A DNA stretch of 64,000 nt from Nevskia ramosa DSM 11499 (GCF_000420645.1 NZ_ATVI01000010.1:1-64000); one strand, 5' to 3'; shown: positions 9,292-19,033, counted from the first letter of the stretch. Numbers and translations: made by a program. The notes: generated by a model not told the origin, from the sequence alone.

Positions 9292-9561
9292 GCCTCGGCT
9301 TGAACGGGTGCTTGTCGGGGCGAGCTGACGCCGAGACGGAACTGCGGCGGAGCGGCGAAAAGCGCGTGGCTCGCGAAGCTGCGGCTTGCCCGGACTGCGT
9401 CGATGCAGTGACTACTCCGATCGATGTCTGATCGGAGGTCTTCGGACTGCGAGCATTCTGCGAGTGGGGCGGCAACAAGCGAATACCTGATCGTCGCGGC
9501 CGCTTGCCTATTTCTGCCGCGTGTCAGCACCTTCTGTCATATCGATGAAACCTGTTAAAGT

Positions 9562-9577
9562 GTTACCGGTCAGTAAC
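9562..9577. promoter_or_regulatory. TetR operator copy 3, upstream of the repressor gene
   Basis: GTTACCGGTCAGTAAC lies 47 bp before the tetR-family start codon, embedded in the longer palindrome GTGTTACCGGTCAGTAACAC. This suggests that the regulator represses itself. Between this site and copy 2 (about 9292-9540) I see no gene and no further clear element. Confidence 0.78.
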
Positions 9578-9624
9578 ACTACTCAGATCAGTGGACTGGC
9601 AAAGTGATTTCGATGGAGGCCCGC

Positions 9625-10302
9625 ATGAACACGATGACCAAGACCCTTTCAGCCGGCAGTGGCAGCAGCGCAGCAGCGGTGCCGAAAGTCCGTGTGCGCG
9701 ACCGTATCCTCGATACCGCGCGGGGCCTGTTCTATCGCTACGGCTTGCGCGCGGTCGGTGTCGAAGCCATCGCTACCGAAGCCGGCACCAACAAGATGAG
9801 CTTCTACCGCTGCTTCCCGTCGAAGGACGAACTGATCGCCGAATACCTGCGCGAACAGGGCCGCGGCTACTGGGACTGGTGGGACGCAGCGATCGCCCCG
9901 CATGCCGGCGATGCCCGCCGCCAGCTCGAAGCGCTGTTCGACAACTACATGACCCTGACCTGCAAGGACGGCTCGCGTGGCTGCTCGTTCGGCAACGCCG
10001 TGGTCGAACTGCCGGAAGGCGACCACCCGGGTCGCAGGGTCATCGAGCAGCATAAGGCCGAGATGCGCGGCCGCCTGCGCACGCTGTCCAGCGAGGCCGG
10101 CGCGACTGATCCCGAAGCGCTCGGCGACACCTTGATGCTGCTGATGGAAGGCGGCTATCTGACCCGTTTGAGCTTCTGCAGCCAGGGGCCGATCTCGGTC
10201 GCCGGCAAGGCGGTGCGGACCTTGCTTGATGCGCATATTCCGGCGGTCGCCTCCACGGCGCGGACCGTGCGGGCAGCGAGTTCGAAGCGCAGCAAGGCCT
10301 GA
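9625..10302 (+). CDS. TetR-family transcriptional repressor of the efflux operon
   Basis: I place the start at the third candidate, ATG 9625, because GGAGG ends five bases before it; GTG 9604 and ATG 9613 lack such a site. The product is 225 residues. Residues about 24-75 form the TetR helix-turn-helix (RILDTARGLFYRYGLRAVGV, then TNKMSFYRCFPSKDELI), followed by an all-helical ligand-binding domain. It is transcribed divergently from the RND operon, and three copies of one operator lie between them. It most likely senses a pump substrate and derepresses efflux. Confidence 0.9.
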   Translation: MNTMTKTLSAGSGSSAAAVPKVRVRDRILDTARGLFYRYGLRAVGVEAIATEAGTNKMSFYRCFPSKDELIAEYLREQGRGYWDWWDAAIAPHAGDARRQLEALFDNYMTLTCKDGSRGCSFGNAVVELPEGDHPGRRVIEQHKAEMRGRLRTLSSEAGATDPEALGDTLMLLMEGGYLTRLSFCSQGPISVAGKAVRTLLDAHIPAVASTARTVRAASSKRSKA

Positions 10303-10468
10303 ATCGACGGGGCCAAGGCTGACCCCTGAAGTGCTTTGGGAGCGCTTTGCACGCATCGACAGGCAGCTTGCACGCGGTGCCTAGCGACTTCGGTGGGGGT
10401 TTCGATAATCGAGTCGCCGCGTCGTACGGACGCTGCCGCTGATATCGCCGCCACCCCGGAGTTGCCGA

Positions 10469-11968
10469 ATGAATAGCCCATCCACCCCTGCCGCGCAGCT
10501 CGCTGCGGCCCAAGACATTGCCGCGCTCGAACTGTTCATCGGCGGGCGCTTCGTGCCTGCCTCCGATGGCGGCACCCTGGACGTGGTCAGCCCGGTCACC
10601 GAGGACGTGATCGCGACGTCGGCCAGCGGCACCGCTGCCGATGTCGATACCGCAGTGAAGGCGGCCCGCGCGCAGCTCGACGGCGGCGAATGGCGGCGCA
10701 TGAGCGGCTCGCAGCGCGGCCTGCTGATCCATCGTCTTGCCGATCTGGTGGCCCGCGATGCCGAGCTGATCGCCGACATGGACGCCAGCTGTATCGGCCG
10801 CTCGCCGATCGAGCCGCGCCTGCTCGATCTGCCGAATGCGATCGAAACCCTGCGCCATGCCGCCGGCTGGGCCGACAAGATCGAAGGCCGGACCATTCCG
10901 ACGCCGGGCTACATGGGCATGCCGACGATGTCGTACACGCTGCGCGAGCCGGTCGGGGTGGTCGGTGCGATCGTGCCCTGGAACACGCCGTTCATGATCA
11001 CCTGCTGGAAGCTCGGCCCGCTGCTCGCCGCCGGCTGCACGGTGGTGCTGAAGCCGTCCGAGGAAACGCCGCTGTCGGCGCTGCACCTGGCCAAGCTATG
11101 CCAGGAAGCGGGCATTCCCGATGGCGTGGTCAACATCGTCACCGGCTACGGCCGCGTGGTCGGCAAGGCGCTGTGCGAGCACCCGGGTATCGACAAGATC
11201 ACTTTCACCGGCAGCCCGGAAGTCGGCGCCGAAATCCAGCGCATCGCCGGCCCGTTGTTCAAGCGGGTGTCGCTGGAACTCGGTGGCAAGAGCCCGCAAA
11301 TCGTTTTCGATGATGCTGCGCTGGACGCCGCTGCCCAGGGCTGCGCGATGGGCGTGTTCTTCAACCAGGGCCAGATCTGCGCAGCCGGTACCCGCGTGCT
11401 GGTTCAGCGTGGCATCGCCGAGCGTTTCGCGGCGATGCTCGCCGGTGCGGCCAAGAGCGTGAAGGTGGGCAATCCGCTCGACGAAGGCGTGCAGATGGGC
11501 CCGGTATCGAAGAAGGGCCAGTTCGAGCGGGTCAACCGCTACATCCGACAGGGCATTGCCGAAGGCGCCACCTTGCTCGCCGGTGGCGAGACCACGCATA
11601 CCAAGGGCTGGTTCGTGCAGCCGACGATCTTTGCCGATGCGAAGAACAGCATGAGCATCGCCCAGGACGAAATCTTCGGGCCGGTGGCGACGATCATCCC
11701 GTTCGATACCGAGGAAGACGCGATCCGCATCGCCAACGACTCGCGCTACGGCCTCGGCGCCACGGTCTGGACCGGCAACGTCGCCCGCGCGCATCGCGTG
11801 GCGCAGGCGGTCCGTGCGGGTGCAGTCGGCATCAACTGCTGGGCGCCGATCGATGCCCGCCTGCCCTGGGGCGGCGTCGGTTCCAGCGGCATCGGCCGCG
11901 AATGCGGCTTGTCCGGCGTGCTGGCCTACACCGAGGAAAAGGCGATCACGGTGCTGCTCGCGGGCTAG
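10469..11968 (+). CDS. NAD(P)-dependent aldehyde dehydrogenase, probably phenylacetaldehyde dehydrogenase
   Basis: The protein is 499 residues, the normal length. VPWNTPFMITCWKLGPLLAAG and KPSEETPLSAL form the cofactor-binding fold. The catalytic Glu is in LELGGKSPQ (about 270) and the nucleophilic Cys in NQGQICAAGTR (about 303). The C-terminal PWGGVGSSGIGRE is family-typical. A GGAG precedes the ATG at good spacing. It lies on the same strand as styABC, separated by a minus-strand LysR gene. The canonical sty operon has styD (phenylacetaldehyde dehydrogenase) directly after styC and here none follows, so this gene is the likely replacement. The substrate is inferred from context only; other aromatic or aliphatic aldehydes are possible. 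Confidence 0.88.
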   Translation: MNSPSTPAAQLAAAQDIAALELFIGGRFVPASDGGTLDVVSPVTEDVIATSASGTAADVDTAVKAARAQLDGGEWRRMSGSQRGLLIHRLADLVARDAELIADMDASCIGRSPIEPRLLDLPNAIETLRHAAGWADKIEGRTIPTPGYMGMPTMSYTLREPVGVVGAIVPWNTPFMITCWKLGPLLAAGCTVVLKPSEETPLSALHLAKLCQEAGIPDGVVNIVTGYGRVVGKALCEHPGIDKITFTGSPEVGAEIQRIAGPLFKRVSLELGGKSPQIVFDDAALDAAAQGCAMGVFFNQGQICAAGTRVLVQRGIAERFAAMLAGAAKSVKVGNPLDEGVQMGPVSKKGQFERVNRYIRQGIAEGATLLAGGETTHTKGWFVQPTIFADAKNSMSIAQDEIFGPVATIIPFDTEEDAIRIANDSRYGLGATVWTGNVARAHRVAQAVRAGAVGINCWAPIDARLPWGGVGSSGIGRECGLSGVLAYTEEKAITVLLAG

Positions 11969-12011
11969 CCGGACGACATCACCGGCAGCGAAGCTGCCTG
12001 CTGGTGATACG

Positions 12012-12893
12012 TCAGATGCGCCGCAGCTCGGCGACCACGAGATCGATGAAGCAGCGTGCCCTCGGACTCAGGAAACGAGTCTGCGGGTAGATGATGCTGA
12101 CCGGCTTCGGAATCGGGTAGTAATCGTCGAGCAGCGGCACCAGGCCCTGCGCCGCGAAATCGTCCTTGATGATCCAGTCCGGCACCTGGGCGATGCCGAG
12201 GTTGGCGCGCACTGCATCGCAGATCGAATCGGCATCGTTGATCCGCAGCGGGCCGCTGATCTCCACACTTTGCCGGCCGTGCTCGGACTCGAAATCCCAG
12301 CGCGAGGTGTTGCCGTAGACGATGCACTGATGCTCGCCCAGTTCCAGCGGCGAGTCCGGCCGGCCGTGACGGGCCAGATATTCCGGCGACGCCAGCAAGG
12401 TGTGTTCGACGATGCCCAGCGAACGGGCGATCAGCGTGTTCGACGGCAGGGTGCCGATGCGGATGCCGAGCTCCAGGCCTTCTTCGATCAGATCGAGCAC
12501 GTTGTCGGTCATCACCACGTCGAGCTTGATCTTGGGATAACGCTCGATGAAGCGGGTCAGCACCGGCAGCACGCGCCGCCGGCCGAACGAGCTGGGGATG
12601 GTCAGGCGCAGCACGCCTGAAGGCTCGGTGACCGGCGTCTTGCGCGCGACCGAACTGAGCGAATCCAGCGTGTCGAGCATCTGACGGGCGGCTTCGTAAA
12701 GCTGCGTGGCTTCGCTGGTCGGATGCAGCTTGCGCGTGGTCCGCGTGAACAATTGCACGCCCAGGCTGGCCTCCAGCGCAGCGATGACCTTGCTGACCGC
12801 CGACTGGGTCATGCCGGTTTCGCGGGCAACGGCCGAGAAACTTCCGGCTTCGAAGGCTCTGACGAAGGTCGAATAGGCTTTGGTGATATCCAC
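12012..12893 (-). CDS. LysR-family transcriptional regulator
   Basis: The protein is 293 residues from a GTG start with AGGAG upstream. The N-terminal winged helix reads FVRAFEAGSFSAVARETGMT-QSAVSKVIAALE, the CrgA-like subgroup. A periplasmic-binding-type effector domain follows (about 90-290). It is convergent with the aldehyde dehydrogenase (43 bp apart) and divergent from styA, with a 221-bp AT-richer spacer that could hold both promoters. It could control either neighbour; nothing in the sequence settles this. Confidence 0.9.
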   Translation of the reverse strand: MDITKAYSTFVRAFEAGSFSAVARETGMTQSAVSKVIAALEASLGVQLFTRTTRKLHPTSEATQLYEAARQMLDTLDSLSSVARKTPVTEPSGVLRLTIPSSFGRRRVLPVLTRFIERYPKIKLDVVMTDNVLDLIEEGLELGIRIGTLPSNTLIARSLGIVEHTLLASPEYLARHGRPDSPLELGEHQCIVYGNTSRWDFESEHGRQSVEISGPLRINDADSICDAVRANLGIAQVPDWIIKDDFAAQGLVPLLDDYYPIPKPVSIIYPQTRFLSPRARCFIDLVVAELRRI

Positions 12894-13114
12894 CGGCGGG
12901 CTTTGCTCCTGTGAGGTTTACGGCTGTAGGCGGCTTCGGATCGGCTTGCGCGGATCGGCGCAAACTCCGGCCAGACCCGGAATCGAAATCAGGCATTCAG
13001 TCCAGACTGGAATAAGTCTTTATCAGATTTCGAGGTTTTCAAGCGAGATTCGCGGACGCAGAATCCGATACAGAAAGTAAGACTGTCCAATAAAAGCTGA
13101 GGAGCTTGATCGGG

Positions 13115-14389
13115 ATGAGCAAAAAGATCGGAATCATTGGTGCCGGCACGGCCGGCTTGCATCTCGGTCTTTATCTGCGCCAGCACGGCGTCGACGTGAC
13201 CCTCCACACCGATCGCAAGCCGGACGAGTATCACGGCATGCGTCTGCTCAACACCGTGGCTCACCACGCCGTCACCGTGAAGCGCGAAACCGCGCTGGGC
13301 GTCAATCACTGGCCGGACCAGAAGTTCGGCTACTTCGGCCATCACTACTTCATCAACCTGCAGCCTCAGCCGCTGCAGTTCTACGGCGACCTGCATGCGC
13401 CGAGCCGCGCGGTCGACTACCGCATCTATCAGCCCCGGCTGATGGAAGATTTCATGAACGCCGGCGGCAACATCGAATACCGCGAGATCAAGAGCGATGA
13501 AATCTCGTCGCTCAGCGCGCGCTATGACCTGCTGGTGATCTGCACCGGCAAGGGCCCGTTCGGCCAGATGTTCACCTACGAACCGCAGCACTCGCCGTTC
13601 GACAAGCCGCAGCGTGCGCTCTGCGTCGGCATCTTCAAGGGCATCAAGCAGCGTCCGGTCCGTGCGGTGACGATGTACTTCTCGCCCGGCGCTGGCGAAA
13701 TGATCGAAATCCCGACCACCACGTTCAACGGCATGCAGAACGCGCTGGTCATCGAAAACATTCCCGGTGGCGATCTCGAAGTGCTGGCCAAGACCAAGTA
13801 CGACGACAATCCGAAGGCCTTCATGGCGCTGCTGCTGGACAAGCTGCGCAAGCATTATCCGACCTGCGCCGAGCGCATCGACGAGCAGGAGTTCGACCTC
13901 GCCAACGGCCCGCTGGATCTCCTGCAGGGCGGCGTGACGCCGACCGTTCGCCGCTCTCATGTCGCGCTTGAGGGCGGCAAGATGGCGATCGCGCTCGGCG
14001 ACGTGCAGGTCACCGTCGATCCGCTGCTCGGTCAGGGCGCCAACGTCGCGTCGCACGCGGCCTGGATCCTCGGCGAGGAAATCGTTCGCCAGGATGTCTT
14101 CGACGAGCGCTTCGTGGAGCACGTCAACATGCGCCGCAATGATCGCGTGCTCGGCGCTGCGCGCTGGACCAACTTCATGATGACCAATCTGAAGGCAATG
14201 CCGGTCGAGCTGCAGCAGTTCATCGGCGCGCTGAGCCAGAACCGCGCGTTGGCCGACGAGTTCACCGACAACTTCAATTTCCCCGAAAAGCAGTGGGACT
14301 GTTTCGCCAGCGTCGATCGCATGAAAGCCTGGGTCGAGACGCGCATGGCAGTGGCGACCAAGCGGCCGAAGATGGCCACGGCCGCCTGA
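13115..14389 (+). CDS. styA: Styrene monooxygenase, FAD-dependent oxygenase component
   Basis: The protein is 424 residues from ATG 13115; GAGGAG lies ten bases upstream, and a TTG nine bases earlier would be too close to it. It opens with the FAD-binding [20 protein letters not shown] and matches StyA throughout: [47 protein letters not shown] and [15 protein letters not shown]. StyA epoxidises styrene to (S)-styrene oxide using reduced FAD supplied by StyB. The next genes, styB and styC, are in canonical order. Identity with indole monooxygenases of the same family cannot be fully excluded, but the styC neighbour makes styrene the likely substrate. Confidence 0.95.
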   Translation: MSKKIGIIGAGTAGLHLGLYLRQHGVDVTLHTDRKPDEYHGMRLLNTVAHHAVTVKRETALGVNHWPDQKFGYFGHHYFINLQPQPLQFYGDLHAPSRAVDYRIYQPRLMEDFMNAGGNIEYREIKSDEISSLSARYDLLVICTGKGPFGQMFTYEPQHSPFDKPQRALCVGIFKGIKQRPVRAVTMYFSPGAGEMIEIPTTTFNGMQNALVIENIPGGDLEVLAKTKYDDNPKAFMALLLDKLRKHYPTCAERIDEQEFDLANGPLDLLQGGVTPTVRRSHVALEGGKMAIALGDVQVTVDPLLGQGANVASHAAWILGEEIVRQDVFDERFVEHVNMRRNDRVLGAARWTNFMMTNLKAMPVELQQFIGALSQNRALADEFTDNFNFPEKQWDCFASVDRMKAWVETRMAVATKRPKMATAA

Positions 14390-14440
14390 TCACCGCCGGC
14401 ACAGTGACGAGGACATCAAGATCCTTCTGGAGTGTCAGCC

Positions 14441-14947
14441 ATGAGTAATGCAGCCCCGGCGCCGGGCAAACGTAGTCGAGTCGATCCGGAGAGTTTCCGG
14501 AAGTCGGTTTCGATGTTCGCCACCGGCATCGTCGTCCTCACTTGCGAGGATGACGATGGTCAGGTGCACGGCATGACCGTCAACAGCTTCACGTCGGTGA
14601 GTCTCGATCCGCCAACGGTGCTGGTCTCGCTGAAGCCGGGCAAGGCGCATCGCCTGATCTCGCGCAATGGCCGTTACGGCGCCTGCATCCTCAATGAAGG
14701 GCAGCAGAGTTTTTCAGCGCACTTCAGTGGTCGCCCACAGGAAGCGCTGCTGCCGGATTTCGTGGTTCGCGAGCATTTGCCGACCCTGCGCAACTGCCTG
14801 GCCTGGTTCGAATGCGAAACGGTCGAGAAGGTACAGATTCACGATCACACCTTGTTCGTGGCACAGGTCACGGCCTGCGGCAGCGAAGGCGGTGCGCCGC
14901 TGATGTTCTACGGCAGCCGCTATCACCGGACGGCCATTGCCGCCTGA
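14441..14947 (+). CDS. styB: Styrene monooxygenase flavin reductase component
   Basis: The protein is 168 residues from ATG 14441, eight bases after CTGGAG. It has the flavin reductase fold of the HpaC/StyB group: FRKSVSMFATGIVVLTCED, VNSFTSVSLDPPTVLVSL and GRPQEALLPDF, with the final motif FYGSRYHR. It uses NADH to reduce FAD for StyA. It lies 51 bp after styA and 134 bp before styC, which suggests one transcript. Confidence 0.93.
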   Translation: MSNAAPAPGKRSRVDPESFRKSVSMFATGIVVLTCEDDDGQVHGMTVNSFTSVSLDPPTVLVSLKPGKAHRLISRNGRYGACILNEGQQSFSAHFSGRPQEALLPDFVVREHLPTLRNCLAWFECETVEKVQIHDHTLFVAQVTACGSEGGAPLMFYGSRYHRTAIAA

Positions 14948-15081
14948 GTGGAGTTCTAGAAAACAGTGCAGATCGGTCGGGATGATCTGCAAGCGAAGTA
15001 GAGGGTCGTAGTGAAAGTGGCAATCAAGCATGGCCGGATCCGATGAGATCTGGTCGACACACAAAAAACGGGGAGAGCGAA

Positions 15082-15558
15082 ATGGCGGCAAAGGAACTGC
15101 AACGCAAGATGGCTGGCCACGGCATCCTGATGATTTTCTCGACGCTGCTGTTCGGCGTTTTTCTGTGGATGAATCTGGTCGGCGGTTTCGAGATCATCCC
15201 GGGCTACATCCTGCACTTCAATATTCCGGGCACGCCTGAAGGCTGGGCCAAGGCTCATACCGGTCCGGCCATGAACGGCATGATGGTGATCACGGTGGCT
15301 TTCGTGCTGCCGCTGCTGGATTTCACCGAAAAGACTGCAGCGCGATTGGGCTGGATCATCGTTCTCGATGGCTGGGGCAATGTCTGTTTCTATTTCTTCG
15401 GCAATTTCTCCGCCAACCGCGGTCTGAGTTTCGGTGACAGCCGCCTCGGCCCGGGCGACATCTTCAGTGCACTGGCATTGGCACCGGCTTACCTGTTCGG
15501 TGCGCTGGCGCTGATCGCGCTGTTCATCATCGGACGCCAGGCGCTGCGCTCACGCTGA
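15082..15558 (+). CDS. styC: Styrene oxide isomerase (membrane protein)
   Basis: The protein is 158 residues from ATG 15082 after GGGGAGAG; a longer reading from 15043 lacks a ribosome site. Four hydrophobic segments are visible. The segment GTPEGWAKAHTGPAMNGMM is the StyC signature. His59, Asn65, Asp96 and Tyr104 fall at positions I recall as the haem ligand and active-site residues of studied StyC (offset by one), so catalysis appears preserved. StyC isomerises styrene oxide to phenylacetaldehyde in the inner membrane. No styD follows; the aldehyde dehydrogenase at 10469 probably completes the path to phenylacetate. Confidence 0.93.
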   Translation: MAAKELQRKMAGHGILMIFSTLLFGVFLWMNLVGGFEIIPGYILHFNIPGTPEGWAKAHTGPAMNGMMVITVAFVLPLLDFTEKTAARLGWIIVLDGWGNVCFYFFGNFSANRGLSFGDSRLGPGDIFSALALAPAYLFGALALIALFIIGRQALRSR

Positions 15559-15704
15559 AGCAATTGCTAAAGATGATTTGAAGGCAGAACCGATATATCG
15601 GGCCCGGACCATGAAGTCCGGGCTCGATGAGGGCCAACGAGCCCCGAACGCCAGGACGTCCAAACCTTGGACATCCTCGCGAATGTGCTGACGGAGAAAT
15701 GAAA

Positions 15705-16721
15705 ATGATTGGAATGAATGCAGTGCCGAGCTTTTCCCGGCCGGCGGATGGCGGTGTGATGTTTCGCCCCGGCCCTTCGGAAGCCGTACACGGTTTCGGG
15801 CAGTGGAAAGATTTCGTCAACAACAACTTCCCGTGGCTGGAACACCGAAACTATTCCGGTGGACTCTTCGAAGCCGAGGTCAGTGCATTCAAGTTTGGTG
15901 ACGGCGCGTTGACGATGATCAACGCCGATGCCAGCGAAGTGATCCGCACGCGTCATCTCGCCGATCGGTCGGAATCCGGCTACATCAAGCTCGTGTGGCA
16001 GTTGTCCGGCGATATCCAGCTGGAGCAGGACAATCGTCGCTGCCACATCACGCCGGGCCAGACGACGGTCTGCGACAGCACGCGCCCCTATCGCATTCGC
16101 GTATCCGACAACGCCCATTTCGCGGTGCTGATGTTGCCGCATGTGGCCTGCCCCGGTTGGGAGCGGATCAGCCAGAAGCTATGCGGCCAACAGCTCGGCG
16201 ACAGCGCTTCCCTGCGTGCCACGTTCGGTGCCTTGATGGCACTCAGTGGCGCGGGCCTCGGCGGCAAGGACGGTGTTGGCGAATCCGTGCTGCACGCTGT
16301 GCAGTCGATGATCACGTCTTCGCTGCATCAGGCTGCGAGCGAGCTGGGCTTGCCGAGCGTGAACAACGTCCGTCTGCATGATCGTTTGAGCCGGGCTCAG
16401 CAGCACATCCTCGAGCACATCTCCGATCCCGGACTTGATCCGGATGATCTGGCGTCGGCGTTGTGCATGTCGCGGCGCTCCCTGTACATGCTGTTCAAGG
16501 AATGCCGGCTGACGCCTTCGAAGATGATTCACGACCTGCGCCTGGAGCGCAGCCGTCAGGCACTCGATGACATCAGCCGTCCGAATCGCAAGATCACCGG
16601 TATCGCCTTCGATCACGGCTTCAGCGATTGCGCTACCTTCAGCCGTCTGTTCAAGGTGCAGTACGGCCTCACGCCAAGCGAGTACCGTCTGCGTGCCTTG
16701 TCGCCGCGACTGAGCAGCTGA
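15705..16721 (+). CDS. AraC-family regulator, FeaR/XylS-like, probable activator of the sty genes
   Basis: The protein is 338 residues from ATG 15705, chosen because ACGGAG ends eight bases before it. Residues about 30-200 form the AraC-binding-like effector domain. Residues about 230-335 contain the double helix-turn-helix (DLASALCMSRRSLYMLFKE and ITGIAFDHGFSDCATFSRLF, ending FKVQYGLTPSEYR). It lies 146 bp after styC on the same strand. Pseudomonas sty operons use the StyS/StyR two-component system, and neither gene is visible here, so this protein is the best candidate for styrene- or phenylacetaldehyde-responsive control. That role is inference. Confidence 0.88.
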   Translation: MIGMNAVPSFSRPADGGVMFRPGPSEAVHGFGQWKDFVNNNFPWLEHRNYSGGLFEAEVSAFKFGDGALTMINADASEVIRTRHLADRSESGYIKLVWQLSGDIQLEQDNRRCHITPGQTTVCDSTRPYRIRVSDNAHFAVLMLPHVACPGWERISQKLCGQQLGDSASLRATFGALMALSGAGLGGKDGVGESVLHAVQSMITSSLHQAASELGLPSVNNVRLHDRLSRAQQHILEHISDPGLDPDDLASALCMSRRSLYMLFKECRLTPSKMIHDLRLERSRQALDDISRPNRKITGIAFDHGFSDCATFSRLFKVQYGLTPSEYRLRALSPRLSS

Positions 16722-16795
16722 GCTGGCCATCTTCCTGGCGGTTCGCGCGTCTTGTCGCCGGAAGCCGGGAAGCGGGCCTGAAAGAGAGCCGAGCC

Positions 16796-19033
16796 ATGAA
16801 TACGAAATCGCCCCGCAGATCCGCCGCAACAAGCGCTTTGACGTTCGTGCTTGCCCTGCTGCTGCCCAGTGGTCTTCACCCGGTATCGGCCTCCGAGCTT
16901 GCCGAAGCAGATGCCCTGTATGACGCCGGACTTGCGTCGCTGGCAGAAGCGGCTCAGGCACTGGAAGTACGCGATGCCACGGCTGCGCCCGGCAGGCTGG
17001 ATGTCTACATCGGCCAAGTTTGGTCGTCGCGCTGGGCGCTGAAATCCCTGCGCTGGAGCATTGATCAGCAAGCCGCTGTCGAGCGCACGCTGGACCCATC
17101 TGTTTCTGCAGCAATGGGCAGCCTGGCAGGGCAGGGCAATCGAATTCGCATCGAACGCCTGCCGGCAACGGCGGTGGCGCGGAACCTTGAAGTCACGGTG
17201 TCGCTGGTGGACATGACCAAGCCGACGATCGAGCCCTTGCTGATCGCCCGCAGTCTGACGATCGAGCCGTCTCCGGTCGACAGGGCGTTGGAAATCGTCG
17301 TCGACGGCAAGGTGGTCGGTACACCCGACATCGGAATCTTGCTGCGCGTCGCCGGCGGCAGTGCCCGATCCTCGTTGTTCGGCATGAAGCTTCCGGAACT
17401 GCCGTTGATCGGCAACACGTCATCGTCTTCGTACGCGCCGGGCGGTGCTGATGATCCGGCACTAGGTCAGGTGCGCAGCCTCCGTGGTGACGCTGATGCA
17501 GAAGCCGCAGAACGGGAGTTGCTGGCCATTGCGGCGCGCGCGGGCGGCGAACGCGCGCTGCCCGCCGCCTGGTGGCTGGAGCGGATGCGGGTGGCGATAG
17601 CGCTCGGCCGTCTCGATCGTGCCGAGCAGTACGGCGACTATCTGAGCGAGCATCTGGCGGCCAGTGACGACAGCGCGGCCGACCTGGCCGTCGAGCGTCT
17701 GGCGCTGATCGAAGCTCATTTCGCACTCGGTGAGGTGGACGCTGCCGAGCGGCTGCTGCCGCTGGCGCGCCGCAAGCTGCCGCAATCCCGCCAACAGGAT
17801 TGGCAGCATCTGCAGGGCCGTGTGCTGCTGGCGCGCCAGCGCAGTGCCGATGCCGTCGTCGCACTCGATACCGGCGACCTGACCGATGACGCCTTTCGCT
17901 ACATGCAGTCCGGCCAGACGGTGCAGGCCACGGCTTATCGCCGCTACAACCTCGCGGTGGCGATGCTGCGCAACGGCGATGAAGCGCGAGGCCTGAGCTG
18001 GCTCGATCTGCTCGGCCGCAATGTCTCGACCGATCCGGAACTCAAGGCGCTGCGCGACAAGGCCAATCTCGCGCTCGGCTGGCATTTTCTGAAGGCCAGA
18101 CAGGGGCGGACGGCGCTCGGTGTGCTGGGTCGTATTCCCGTCGATGGCCTGCAGGCGGATCGCGCGCTGCTCGGCATGGGCTGGGCGATGCTGGCGCCGA
18201 ATGGCGCCCGTCAGCCGCGAGTCGATCTCGCGCTCAATCGCGACGGCAAGTCGCTCCGCACCAACCTGCCGGCGCCGCTGCAGGCCTCGCTGTTGCGACT
18301 CCGGGCGCTGGAACCTGAACTGAATGGGGCGATGGCGCCGGCGACCATCGAGCGCGATCTGGCGCCGAAGAAGCCGGACGATGCGCTCCGCGCCGCGATC
18401 ACTGTGTGGCAGCCATTGCTGACGCGCGACGAACGATCCACGGCCGTGCTGGAAGGCATGCTGGCGATCGGCTACGCGCAGGATCAGCTGCGCGATGCCG
18501 AGTCCGCGCGGGGCGCGTATCGCCTGGCCATCGATGCGATGCGTCGCGTCGAAGCCGATCTGGCGATGCAGCGCAGCCAGGTCGCCGCCGGTGCACTGCG
18601 CGCAGCCGTCGAATCGGGTTCCGCGTCATCCGCGCTGTACCAGACCATGGATCGCCTGCAGCTGCCGTTCGAGGACAACAGCGTCGCGCTGTACGCCCTG
18701 CTGGGTGAATATGGGCGCTGGCAGAAGCTGGACGTGGCCTTGCGTCTGGCGGCCGATCAACTGGCTTCATCGTCTGCCGGCAGCGATTACGTTGGCGCCG
18801 CGCTGCAGTCCGATCCGCCGGCGCTGGTCGAGCCCACGTTGCTCGAACAGATCGCAGCTCAGCGCGAGCAGCTGCTCAAGGACGCCGAGGCCCAGGCGCT
18901 GTTGCTGCTCGACAGCCGCACCGAGCAGCTGCACCAGTACCTGACTGCTGCGCTGTTTTCCCTGGCGCGTCTCGACGATGATCCGGCGCTGGCTGGACGC
19001 GGCAGCGCCGACTGCATCCGCAACTGCCGCTGA
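16796..19033 (+). CDS. Large exported protein with helical repeats, function unknown
   Basis: The protein is 745 residues from ATG 16796, followed by a signal peptide (ALTFVLALLLPSGLHPVSAS), so it is exported, probably to the periplasm. Residues about 25-200 are mixed, with predicted strands. From about 215 to the end the protein is Ala/Leu-rich and helical, with TPR-like spacing (for example AAWWLERMRVAIALGRLDRAEQ and AVEALIEAHF-type helices). I do not recognise the family. It starts 74 bp after the AraC regulator and may be co-transcribed with it. It precedes rmuC by 164 bp, with nothing obvious in between. Confidence 0.75.
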   Translation: MNTKSPRRSAATSALTFVLALLLPSGLHPVSASELAEADALYDAGLASLAEAAQALEVRDATAAPGRLDVYIGQVWSSRWALKSLRWSIDQQAAVERTLDPSVSAAMGSLAGQGNRIRIERLPATAVARNLEVTVSLVDMTKPTIEPLLIARSLTIEPSPVDRALEIVVDGKVVGTPDIGILLRVAGGSARSSLFGMKLPELPLIGNTSSSSYAPGGADDPALGQVRSLRGDADAEAAERELLAIAARAGGERALPAAWWLERMRVAIALGRLDRAEQYGDYLSEHLAASDDSAADLAVERLALIEAHFALGEVDAAERLLPLARRKLPQSRQQDWQHLQGRVLLARQRSADAVVALDTGDLTDDAFRYMQSGQTVQATAYRRYNLAVAMLRNGDEARGLSWLDLLGRNVSTDPELKALRDKANLALGWHFLKARQGRTALGVLGRIPVDGLQADRALLGMGWAMLAPNGARQPRVDLALNRDGKSLRTNLPAPLQASLLRLRALEPELNGAMAPATIERDLAPKKPDDALRAAITVWQPLLTRDERSTAVLEGMLAIGYAQDQLRDAESARGAYRLAIDAMRRVEADLAMQRSQVAAGALRAAVESGSASSALYQTMDRLQLPFEDNSVALYALLGEYGRWQKLDVALRLAADQLASSSAGSDYVGAALQSDPPALVEPTLLEQIAAQREQLLKDAEAQALLLLDSRTEQLHQYLTAALFSLARLDDDPALAGRGSADCIRNCR

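Noticed and set aside
9292-9540. Open frames in the tetR-adaptor spacer
   Set aside because: No ribosome site or domain; the DNA is regulatory spacer between divergent genes.
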